In this document: piece after piece, positions 34,916 to 47,300 of the stretch
How positions within the stretch are numbered: position 1 is the first letter of the stretch
Layout: each line of letters begins with the position of its first letter
From: Heliocidaris tuberculata
Taxonomy: Eukaryota; Echinodermata; Echinoidea; Camarodonta; Echinometridae
Direction of reading: 5' to 3'
Assembly (NCBI GenBank): GCA_025618425.1
Contig: CM046842.1
Span: forward strand, 39,620,798-39,684,797
Length of the DNA stretch: 64,000 nucleotides
The notes under the pieces: generated by a model
Told to the model about the DNA's origin: nothing
Database searches by the model: none
The model's input: the letters and a program-made list of their open reading frames with translations, nothing else
Program-made: the position numbers and the translations under genes

Positions 34916-35306
34916 CTCCATACCACATCTCAATCTTCGAAATGCAACATTAACTCATAGCCCGCTATTGTCGACCACTGTCACTTCCGGGTTCTCGCTT
35001 CTGTCGACGATCGTCGACAGAAATCACGTATAAAAGATATAGCCTTTGAAATAATCTAGCAGCCATGGGTTTCATTATGCACAGGGCAAAGAGTTAATGA
35101 AAAGGCCTTGCAAATATAATAAATTTTGTTTAAAAACCACATCGAGGTATTGTTCTAAATAATGAAAGATTTAGAGTGCCTCTTTGGGACTCACGGTCAA
35201 TTTCTAACCCTTAGGCTAAACGAAATCCTAACTTTGACCCCGAACCCAACTCTCTACCTAAATGTAACCCCAAAACCCAACAGCAACCAAAGCCCTAACC
35301 CTATGA

Positions 35307-35366
35307 TCCCTGTCAGTCAGACACAACTTCGGAAAACGTAGCACAGGTAAATACGCCAAAAACGAT
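35307..35366. mobile_element. Arm fragment of the 30024 foldback element
   Basis: TGTCAGTCAGACACAACTTC then AAACGTAGCACAGGTAAATAC, followed by an AAT microsatellite and sequence resembling a retroelement 3' end (ACATTTATTAGGCGCTTAA). Confidence 0.7.
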
Positions 35367-35861
35367 GTATAATAATATATAATAATAATAATAATACAAT
35401 ACATTTATTAGGCGCTTAATACGGATGTTTCTAAGCGCACGGTTTACCGGAAAAATTAAGATTAAATCCAAAATAATACAAAAATACAAAAATTATTAGA
35501 AACCTTATGTAATTCAAACAATAGATACAGTGTATACGGTAAATGAATACTGAAAATCAAAGTCGGTGTGCACCTCCATCGACCGACCCACAACTGGGTC
35601 ATTCCAGAGGACTATCTACTAAAAAGGTAAGTTTTCAGCAGGGACTTATACTGATTAACGAAAGTTAATCTCCTTATAACCTCTTTAAGACATAACGTGT
35701 TAAACCCCCTTGAAAATCCATTGAAAAATAAAGAGAAATAAATAATTAGAAAACAATAACAAAAACAAATAAGCAAACAAAGAAACAATCCCAACCTTTA
35801 AAAAATGTGATAAAGTCGTCGCGGCAAAATTAAAAACATTTAGGTGTAAAATGAATACTAC

Positions 35862-36012
35862 GGCCCCGTTTCACGAAACTTGTTATCAATAACAATTTTT
35901 GATATTTGTTATAAGCTACTGAAATCACTGAATCTGACTGGCTGATAGCAAATTTGTCTTAGAAATGGGCCAGTTGTTATTGATAACAAGATTTATGAAA
36001 CAAACAGGGCCC
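35862..36012. mobile_element. MITE family T copy 3
   Basis: GGCCCCGTTTCACGAAACTT to GAAACAAACAGGGCCC with the GATAACAA palindromes of copies 1 and 2. Confidence 0.82.
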
Positions 36013-36079
36013 AGATGGGGGTCAAAATATAGCTGCGCTTAACGAAGGTGGTTGATGATGTCTTACTCGTCTGGGCGTG

Positions 36080-36668
36080 TAAAGGGAAATCCAAGCTTAA
36101 TAGCAAGTTGCTTTGAAAGAAAGAGGACAAATCAGAGAAGCAGATTGGTGAAAGTTTGAACGAAATCGGACAAGCAATAAGAAAGTTATGAATTTTTGAA
36201 AGTTGTAATTACTATACATATGGAAATTTCAAATTGGCCGAATAGGTAATGTCACTGTGATGTAGCTGTGGACAACTCACCCATTCGCTCCAACACACAA
36301 AATGACTAAAATGTCACTTTTTTCAAAATGTATTACTTATAGGATCTTTTTCTTTCGTGAGGACCTATAACAATATGCTATCTCCAATATATTCTGAGTA
36401 CTGCCCCGAGGGTAAAAGCGCCTCGAAGAAAACCGCAAATTAATGATATTTTTGTGTACGACAAATGGGAGAGTTATCCACAGAAATGTCACAATCGAAT
36501 CACCGAATTGCCAATTTGAGATTCGCATAGATGTAGTGATCTCATTTTTCAAACATCCATAACTTTCTTAATCCTTGTCCGATTTCTTTCAAACTTTCAC
36601 CATCCTGTTTTTCTTATTTTTCTGCTTTCACACAAATCATCTCATTACCAAGGTTGGATTGCCCTTTA
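36080..36668. mobile_element. TTAA-ended element V copy 1 (about 590 bp)
   Basis: TAAAGGGAAATCCAAGCTTAA at the left; the complementary TTGGATTGCCCTTTAA at the right. Arms include AAAGTTTGAACGAAATCGGA and its complement. Partly homologous to 48354-48990. Confidence 0.82.
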
Positions 36669-36693
36669 ACATACAAAATCATTGTGCGACCCT

Positions 36694-36699
36694 TTTATT
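36694..36699 (-). terminator. Candidate polyadenylation signal AATAAA for the 526-aa receptor gene
   Basis: TTTATT on the plus strand reads AATAAA on the coding strand, 75 bp past the TGA. It lies next to the end of element V, so the gene's 3' end is hemmed in by this transposon. Confidence 0.4.
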
Positions 36700-36773
36700 T
36701 TACCACGGCTGTAATTTTTTAGGCGGTTGAACTCGTCAAATGTGAACGAAGCATAACAAACGCTTGGTAAAAT

Positions 36774-36994
36774 TCAAGCAGCTTGTTTGTCTTTGTTATT
36801 TTTCTTGCGTCTGTAGCAAGCTACAATGATGAGGATTATGATGAAGATGGTGAGGATGATGATGACGGTGATGATGATGATGGCTGTCGTAGATAAGTCC
36901 AACTCGGGATCGTCATCGTGGTCTGATGATTCTGATTCCGAGCAGTTTCCTTCGTCATGTTCGTATTCTCCGTCTACCTCTAGATCCGTTTCCT
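36774..36994 (-). CDS. Receptor exon 9 (acidic stalk, membrane span, tail; residues 454-526)
   Basis: Acidic stalk ETDLEVDGEYEHDEGNCSES, span rich in Ile encoded mostly by ATC, then ACYRRKKNNKDKQAA and TGA. CCAG acceptor, phase 1. Confidence 0.95.
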
Positions 36995-38294
36995 CTGGAA
37001 AATAATCTGAACATTTTTTTTGTTGTTACAAATGACATTACATTGTCATATTATTTCAATCATAAATTTAACCCTTTCAGGACACGAATTATTTAAAGTG
37101 AAATGTAGAGGCTTTGTAGAGGCTTGATAAAATCTGAGCTGCCTGGCCCTACATATTATCAGTGTATCTAATATGGTGTAAATATAAAGCCCAGGGAATA
37201 AAATGCACTTAAAAATCATCATATGCTTCACAAAAGTAAACAATCATATACAAGTGACCGGAAAAGCCATACTCATTTCCTCTCACAGACTGCAGTGTTA
37301 GACTAAAGCGTACCCCTGTACGGTTTCTAAATGGCAGTATTCGGTCACAGATATCTTAATAATAACATTGTATATTTGAAAACCCTTTTAAGCCTGGCTT
37401 TTTATTCATCCTTCTGAACATCATTATACAAGACAGATATCAAAATTCAACAATTTATTAATTCAAGCCTCCACAAAGTTACCGATTCCCTAAATTGATC
37501 ACATTTTTTTCTTCAAATTGGCAACAATAATGTTTTTTTTTAGTGCTACATGGTTCTAATAAAATGTAATGTCTTTGAAAAAGACTATAAGTAGTTACAA
37601 ACTTTGTCGAAAGTCATGAAAGTTGAAAAAAATTGACACTTTTCATGAAAAACAGTGATTTTGAACCTCTTAATATGTTGCCAATTTAATGATTTGGAAT
37701 CTTATTCTCGTTTTTTAAAAATTCCTGGCATCAAACGCAATATTGTCATGCAAGAAAAATGGACATAGCGTGTGCAGGAATTTTTGCTCGTTTCTCTCTT
37801 GCATCTGGTATACTTTTAGAGCTCTGAATCAAAAGTTATTGTGCCGAACCACAAAATGTGGTCAATTGTCTTGAAAGGGTTAACCATGATTGGCCTTATG
37901 TTAGCATCTTGTCTGTCTACACTTTTATTCTAATATGTAGCCATAGAACTTAAAAGGGATCTGTAATTAATTCTTAGGCATTTAAAAAAAATATATTATA
38001 AAAATTATAGAATTAATTATATAAAAAGTGTCAAGTGTGAAAGACAAGAATCCACTATTATGATTTTATTATAACTATTATTCCTACTCCTGTCATTACT
38101 ATTTTATTGTTATTATTACTATTATTATTACTATGGCCCTGTATTATCAGTTACAATAATAATAATAATAATAATAATAAAAATAATTATTATTATTATT
38201 ACAGTAATTCTGAGTGCATTTTGCAGTCCTCAGAAATTGCTTACAAGCATAAAAATGCTTTCTTGGCAATCAGGTAAAATAAACCAAACCATCA

Positions 38295-38353
<59 letters not shown>

Positions 38354-41300
38354 CATCGTGAATATTATTATCATCGTTATTATTATTATTAGATATGCTG
38401 ATAAGTACCATAACAAGTGACACCATCTCCACCAACGGTGAAGCCTTCAACACAGCTACAGTAATAGGCACCGATCGTGTTCACACACTCGCCATATTCC
38501 AGGTCGCAAGGGGAGCTTTCACACTCATCGATATCTTCACAGTGCCCATTTTCCCCATCAGAATTTCTGGAACCCGAGTAACAGAGACACCTATAGATAC
38601 CGTCGTCATGTAGACATTCGCCATAGGCGCAATATGTGCAGTTCACATGAGCTAATTGGAGAAAAGAAATGTATTTACGTTTATTATCCCGTTCGTGCTT
38701 TTAAGGCTTTTAAGTTCATGGGGAATATTACTTCCTTAGGAAGTATCCTTAATATTGCAGTAATGTAAAGTAAATGTAAGAAATATATAAAGATTGTTAC
38801 CATATCTAATATAAAGCGAATTGAAATGTATTGCGCTATATAAATTCAAGACGTTGTCACTATTATTATTATAATTGTTATTAATCATCAAATACCAGCT
38901 TCTAAAGCATGGTGGAATTTGCAGTCTTTTTTTTTTCATCGTTAGTTCTAGCCTTAAATATGTCTCAAAAGAGCAAAGCTTCACTATGTACATGTATCCA
39001 CCTGTTCTTGTTTTAAAAAGAAAGAAATAACAATTAGACGTCCAAACTTTAAGTAGAAGACTGAACTTGGCACCCACGGCACTTAAGAGGTTAAGAAGAA
39101 TTTTTATTTTGCTTGCTCTGTAAGGAGAATATTGTTTATGAATGCTATGATCAGCGTAGAGAACGTACTTATAGGTTCCTCACTGCGGTTAACTTTCAGG
39201 ATTATTGATCATCTTGTTCTTCAAATTGGCAACAATAATATTTTTCTTTTAGTGCTACATGGTTCTATTAACAAGGTATAACATTATGTCTTTGGAAACA
39301 ATATTCATGGTTAAAGAAACTGAAGACGTAAATCTTGATACATTATTAAACCACTCAGATATTCCTAAGTTAACTCCGGAAATGTCCACAATATTGGAAG
39401 GTCCTTTGAGAGAAGAGGAGGTTTATCAAATGCTCAAAAGTATGAAGACTAACAAATCCCCAGGGCAAGATGGTTTCACTGTTGAATTTTATCGATTATT
39501 TTGGCAATATCTTAAAACATTCATTATCAAATCTTTGAACTACGCTTACTTCACAGGAGAACTGTCGCAGTCACAAAAAATAGGTATAATCACACTGATA
39601 CCTAAAGGGAACAAACCTCGACATTTACTAAAGAATTGGCGTCCTATTTCACTGTTAAATGTTATATACAAAATAGCATCTGGATGTATATCAAATCGAC
39701 TGAAGCATGTGCTGCCCTATTTAATACACGAGAATCAAAAGGGATTCTTAAAAGGGCGTTTTATTGGGGAAAATATTCGTTTACTTTACGATACGCTACT
39801 GTACACAGAACTTAGAGATATACCAGGCATGTTGTTGATTATTGATTTCGAAAAGGCATTTGATTCTGTATCGCATAAGTTTCTCTTTAATGTTCTTGAT
39901 TTCTTTCGCTTCGGGCCATCATTGAAAAAATGGATTCATTTATTTTATGAAAATGCGTCTTCTAGTGTTACAGTAAATGGATTTTGTACAGAGAGATTTG
40001 TTATAGGACGAGGGTGTCGTCAAGGAGACCCTTTATCGCCCTACCTTTTTTTACTTGTTAGCGAAATACTAGGAATTTTCATTAGGCGCTCCAATTCTAT
40101 ATCTGGTTTGTATTTAAATGGAAAAACAAGTAAACTCCTACAATACGCAGATGACACTCTTTTGACACTTAATGGTACAAAGGAAGAGTTACACTGTGCA
40201 CTAAGTATTCTAGATGATTTTGAAAAAATGTCAAACCTTAAGATAAACATTACGAAAACTCAAGTGATATGGATCGGAAAAAATAGGGCCTGTAAGAAAC
40301 AATTAATGCCAGAACACAAACTAAATTGGGTATCCGAAGGTTACTCGAGATACCTAGGAATAGACTTTTCGGTTAACTTGTTAGAAATGGTCAATCATAA
40401 TTATTGTGAAAAAAATTAAAGAAATAAAACGCCAAATTATGTCATGGTCAAAAAGAACCTTAACTGTCTTAGGGAGGATAACTGTAGTTAAAAGTTTGTT
40501 GGTACCAAAACTAAATTATTTGTTATTATCACTTCCAGAACCTAATTCTCAAATTATGATAGATATAAACCGTTCTTTTTATGCGTTTATCTGGGGTAAC
40601 AAACCTGATAAGATAAGTAGAGAACAAATGTGTCAACTATACTCTGAAGGCGGAGTTAAAATGATTAATATTTTTATTCATGCCAAATCTCTAAAGATAT
40701 CGTGGATTAGAAGATTTGTAAGTGATTCTCAGGTAAAAAATTACACTTTCCATATGTTTTATTCGTTCTTGCCTCAAAATTATTCTTTTCATTTGTATAT
40801 GGGATCTATTTACTACAAAAACTTGGCAGACGTGACACCAAATCCATTTTGGAAAGAGGTTCTTTTAGCATGGTCAGACCTGGTGGAACTTTTTATTGAA
40901 AATATTGCATGTCAACCTCTTTGGAATAACCCCCAAATAAAAATGAATGGTAGAGTAATATACTTTAGGTCCTGGAGTGTAAAGGGAATACGTTTTGTGA
41001 ATGACATTTTAGAACAAGACGGATCTTTTCTTTCATATTTTGATTTTCAACGTCGGTTTGACATACAAACAAACTTTCTCCAGTACTATGGTCTATGTAA
41101 TGCTGTTCGGTCAGGTTTTGAAAAGAGTACACGTGTAATTCCAAAGGCCATAGAACCTATAATTCCTGAAGCTTTGCACCTTATAGTGAAAACAAAATCT
41201 GGTTGTTCCCATATTTATCAGTCTTTCTTAAAATACAAAGTCAAAGAATGTAAAAGTCTTATAAAGTGGAAAAAAATCTTAGATATTCAGGATGAACGAT

Positions 41301-44300
41301 GGGGGTCATATTGTTTAATTCCTTTTCAATCAATAGATACCAATATGAGATGGTTCCAAATCAAGATTTTAAACAGAATATTATATATGAGAGATGCATT
41401 GTTGAAATTTGGTGTGGTAACTGATAAAAAATGCACCTTTTGTAATAACAGTGAAGAAACCATTATACACGTGTTTTGCTCTTGTCAGTACACGAATGTA
41501 ATATGGTCTAAATTTGAGTACTGGGTACTTCATAATACTGGGGAAAAGGTTATACTTACAAATCAAAATAAGTTGTTTGGATTTTGCGGTATCAATAACA
41601 ATGCACTAAACTGTATACTGATGGTTGTACGACGAGAAATATTTCATGCCAAATTACAAAATCAATTACCTTCATTTGAGAAAATTATATTAGCTGTAAA
41701 ATGTTATTACGAAATGGAAAAATACATTTATCAAACGAATCTCAAAGAAAAGAAATTACTGAAGAAATGGTTTCTATTCAGAAAATGTTTTGAGAGTGTT
41801 GGCAGCGTGACAACATGAAAATGATCAATTTACTATGTATTGTTTTATATCATATGTATTGAAAAAAAGAAATCTTTATTTTTTCTCTGCCCTTAAGTTT
41901 GGGCCGTGATGTTCATTGTTATGCCATTGTTTACTCATTCTGTTGCACGATCCTGAATACGAAAGTATATGATTATTTGTATTTGTTGAATTTGTTTTTT
42001 GTAAATAAAGAACCCTGTGGAAGGGGGAAAGAAAAAATATTCATGGTTATAAATTTTTTCGAAATGTTGAAAAAAATTGACAATTTGGATAAAAACAATT
42101 ATTCTGAACCTCTCAATGGATTGCCCATTTTAAGATTTTAAAGCTTATTCTCGTTTTTAAAATTCCCGGCATCAAACGCAATATGGATATGAAACAAAAA
42201 TGGACATAGTGTGTGCAGAAATGTTTGCTCTTTCTACTGCTGCATCTGGTATATTTTTAGAGCTCTAAATCAAAGGTTATTTTTTTCGGTGTGATATTAG
42301 CCATCATTTATTTATTTTTTTTTAAACAAAGAATTGCGTACTTTAAAAATATGAACCGTTTTTAATTCTCGAAATGGATGATTCCTATTTCATTTTCGAA
42401 ATTACGAACCGTCGAAGTAACGTACCTTCAGAAATACGAACCCCGGGAATTATGAAAATTGGACAAAAATTGATACTACTAATAATAGTTGTTTCTTATA
42501 TAGCGCCTTATCATTTACAATGTAACCAACCAAAGCGCTTACAGCATATTACCCCGGTCACTGGATTCAGATGCGATTCTGCACATTAACAGTGCACATT
42601 CTCCACTCCTTTTGGGAGCATTCCAGCTAATCGCCCGTTTCCAAGCGCGCACATGCTAATACAACCACAGTGACGTTCGCATCATAACGTGTACCCATTT
42701 AACACCAGGGTGGAGAGGGGCAATGTAGATGAAATACCTTGCTGCAAAAGTGCCGTGGCAAAAGCAACAACATACCTTTACACGTGACTCCGTCATCAGT
42801 GAGGTAATATCCGGGTTCACAGGAGCAGCTTGCTGTTCCGTTCTCATTCATACAGGATCCATGCAAGTCATCACAGGGGTACTCGTCTTCCAAGCTTCCA
42901 CAAGGATTGGTAACTGGGGGTCAGTGGTAAGAAATCATAATATTATAAACCTAATGTTCAACTGGAAACATTGCAAAAAAGGTATTAAAATGTGTAACAT
43001 CTCCATCCTTAATCTTTCATATCTCTCTTTCTCTTTCTTTTCTCCTACTCAATTCATCACTTGTTATCATTTCCGGTATATTGATTAGTGCATATACAAG
43101 TGTCACAAACAATTCTGTCTTTTAGAGTAAGGGGGATGGGTAGGATAATGTAAAGTATATATATTATGTAATTAATTGCATATCATAGCACTTTTTTTCT
43201 CACAAATGGGTCTATAAAAATAATACAAGCTGTGCTTTTCAAAAGGCCCCTCCACTTGTTTTTCTTTACTTTGTCTTATTTTACTGAAATTATGATAGTA
43301 CATCGTGTATTATATGTAATTATTTCACTTCTTTTATTTTCATTTGCTCCATATATGTAAACATTTCTTTGATGCTGCAAATTTGTTAAGTCACTTATAC
43401 AAAAAATCTTTGTTTTAATCCTTGTTATTGTTTCTAAATTTCAGCAGGATTTAGTTAAAAAGGAAGTATTGGACTGAAGCCTAGTTGCGGAGCTCTGATT
43501 TTTTGTATTAGACGCCCAGTCGTATTTTAAAATCATTTTCAGTGTATTACTTTAACTCTTTCAGGACAGGAATTATCTAAGGGTTTAAATGATCACATTT
43601 TGTTCATCAAATTGGCAGCAGTAATATTTTACTTTAGTGCTACATGGTTCTATTAGGGGGTAATGTTTTTGAAAACAGTATACATGGTTAGAAATTTTGT
43701 TGAAAAGTTGAAAAATTTGCCAATTTTGATTTAAAAAAAAAAAATGATTTTGAACCTCTCAGTGTGTTGCCAATTTTAGGATTTTAAAGCTTATTCACGT
43801 TTTATAATTCCTGGCATCAAATGCATAACGGTCATGCACAAAAAAGGACATAGTGTGTGTAGATATTTATGTTCTTTCTTCTCATGTATCTGGTATACTT
43901 TTTTAAAGCTTCTGAATCAAAAGTTATTGAGCTAAACCACAAAATGTGGTCAATTGTCTCGAAAGGGTTAAAATCGTAAGGAGCCATGCAAAATTAAAGC
44001 AAAAAATCAGATTGAGCATTTCTCATTTTTAAAATTAATTTTCTTTCTCTTACGTTGCTCGGTGACTTCAGCTGAAGTATTCACAGTGCTGTTGGAGACA
44101 TAACAGACATAACGAAGTCTTGTGTTTTCGCAAATGGTGCCCTCGCTACACGGGGAGGAGCTGCAATAGTCCACTGGTAGAAATATAGAAAAATACTCGG
44201 CAGTTATTTTCATCTCATCTCCTGTACATGGTCTTACCAAGTCGTAACATCATAAATGTCCTAGTATTGCATCGTCACTCACATAGAATGAGAACGATAC

Positions 44301-47300
44301 GATACCGCATGATGACTCTCTTAGTATCACATCATATTACAAAATCCTGACTTACTACAACAATATGCAGTGACTCTCAGAGTACAATAATTATTATAAC
44401 TATGATACATGATCATAGTACCACATCATGACTCTTACAATAAGACATCATGATTCTAATAGTATCAGATAATTTTTTTCGATATATACCACATTATGAC
44501 TTTCATATAGTTCCTCATAATCATCATAGTCTCACATCGCGACTCCCACATTATCACCAAATGACTCGATATCGGCAATTCCATGATTAGCAACGTTACA
44601 TTTTAAAGAGAGATTTTGCTTTTCCGGCCTCTTAAAAAGAAAACTTGTGCATGCTCTATCTCTGTGATTACATCAGGGGTAATTCTTGTGTAGACCTCTA
44701 TCTTGTGGAAAAATGGAATAATTTGGGCTTTGCCTGGAGCTACAGCGGCGGCTCAAATTTTGGTCAGTAACGTTACAAAAAGACCAACAAAAAAAAGAGG
44801 TCAAATTTGTTCGGACATTACCTAATGAGCAAAGCTATAGATGAAATATTTCTTCAGTTAATTTGCTTGTTTATAACTTTGTTTCCGTATCGTATGGAAA
44901 AAAAATTATCATTTGACAATTTTATTTTTAAGTGACATGAAAAAACGAAGGTTAGTAACGTTTCAGTTAGTAACGATACCACTTGGAAAAATCATGAATT
45001 AATGGGGTTTTCACAACGTTTTTCTGATTTCTTTCTGTCCTTTAAAAATCTGAAAATATAGTTTATAACCTAATTCATTGATTTAGTGCATTTCCATCAA
45101 ATATTGTATACAATAATTTTTTGTGTTGTCCCACATATGTCAATGCATTTATATTTTCAGATTCTCCTTGAAGGAAGCAGGCAAGGATCAAATCAATGGT
45201 AGAAAATGATTCCCCAATTCAATCTAGAATATAATCCGAATTATAACCATATTGGCCGTAAAACATAGAAGAAATACCGATTTTGAAATTGTTTGTCAGT
45301 CTCTCCCATCGTGAAATTGCCCGTATTATGAGTATCATAGTACCACACCACAACTTTCATAGTACAATAATAATAATAATGGTGGCTTCTAAGGTCCGTC
45401 GCGCTGTGACGCTCGGGGCGCTCCAACATTATTACCCCAGTTATAACCGAGCGGCCAAATATGTAGCGCTCTAGCATATCTGGTACCCATTTACACCTGG
45501 GTGGAGAGTGGCATAAAGTGGATTAATGTCTTGCCAAATGATGTTAGTGCCGAGCTAGGATTCGAACTCTTAATTCACACTTAAGTGAATGAACCACTAT
45601 ACCACAACACCTCCATTACAGTATGACTATCACCATGATCACAGTACTTCATCATGACTTCAATAAGACCATAATTATTAAGACTCTCAAAGTATCACAG
45701 GTTACATAGAACCTCATATGACTTTGTAGTAAGACATCGTGACTCTAATTGTACGAGATCATGACTCTACTTGAGACACCGTGACTCTCTGACTCTCAAA
45801 CTACTGCTTCCTGACCCACCTTCTTCATTTATGAACACTTTCATATCCACTATAGCCGCTAAGCTATGCACAAATCCTTTCACTGTCTTATTCCGCAGAA
45901 AGCCATTATGTGACGGGTCTTGAAGGTCCATGTAGCCTATCCCTCCCCGAGCACGGTCTGACCAGTAGAACACACCGTTGTACACTAAGATGTGCCAAAT
46001 TCGTCCAACCAGGTTCGAGATGTTGTGCAGCGTGCTACGCTCATTTGTTAGAGTGTCGTATCTTTCGATAATTCCGGGTTCATTAATCCAGTACAGACAG
46101 CCATCTGTAGGGAAATGATCCATCGAATTAGGTACACAACATTTTGGAAATACAGTAAAAACATGTACATAAAGACGGTTTATAGGGGAGACAAGAAAAA
46201 AAAAGGATCTTTATGAACAGGTTTCATTATTAAAATGAGAAACACAGTTCATGGTGGAAAATTGTAATCTTTCTATAAAGGTTTTTTGCTAAAGCAGGTT
46301 TGACTATACAACTCTCAGTGTCGGATAGAGATATTTTGCAGCTAAATAACGGTTCTCGCTTTTATTCAGTGCCTTCCCAGTCTTATTTCAAGGGGGTGGG
46401 GTGTGGGTGTAGAAGCTTCATACATAATTTCTTTTAATTTTTCCTCCTTGGGTAATTAAGATACGGCCTATGAAAAATGGGGGAAATAGGGGGGGGGGGG
46501 TGCCCTATGCTGCTTGATGTGCAACTGGCTCATGATGACTTTAAACGAGGAACATTAAAAACAATCTCTTTGCTTATAAAAGAAAGTGTTGTAAGAAATC
46601 AACTTATAAGGTTTAGAAAAAGAAATATATCCTGCGAGGCCGACAGCCCGTGAGACCGACATAATTATGACGAACCGACATATCGGCCTCTCGGACCTTG
46701 TGACAACTTTCTGTTTACTAGACCGACTTTTTCAGCCTCGTTGGAAGTCGGTCTTACAAGCTGCATCTCTATTGGGTCTATTGGGCTGTCTTTCTTCTAG
46801 GACCCCTCCCCCCCCGGAAAATATAATTATATAAAAATAAACAAAACCGTACCCGTACCTTGACTATTTCTGGTAAAAGCTGTGACATTGGTGAGATTAG
46901 AATCAACGAGAACCGTTTCCTCGCTTCCATCTACCTTGATTCGTACGATCCGATCCAGTTCAGCGTAATACAGAAATCTGGAGAAAAAAAGAAGGAAAAA
47001 CATGTTAATGCGAATCCATATCATGAGCCACTAGCTTTTTACCCTTTCCAGTGAGTAGTTACTGATCAGTTGCTTTACAGCTCATTTTTATTCCAGTCAT
47101 ACTTTTGATTCAGTTACTACGATTCTGCTCCTGTGTTGAAGATTCTCGACTCCCCTAGGGAGTATTTCTATCTTTCCATCTATGTCCCTTAGCTCGGGGC
47201 CGTTGGGGCGACAGGTGGATCTTGAGACACAGGTTCAGGCTCTCCATAACTTTCTTTCTTCAGCTGTTCTTCATAACTTTCTGTCCTCGGCTGATCGGTA

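Larger units (their letters stand above)
39205..42285. mobile_element. Family X copy 4 (truncated), split by a LINE
   Basis: Left part 39205-39313 (TTGGCAACAATAATATTTTT, GTGCTACATGGTTCTATTA) and right part 42036-42285 together match copies 2 and 5. Both TTAA ends are lost. Confidence 0.75.

Noticed and set aside
38395..38613. 72-codon plus-strand frame over receptor exon 8
   Set aside because: Antisense shadow of the EGF exon; the minus-strand reading has twelve cysteines in EGF spacing.
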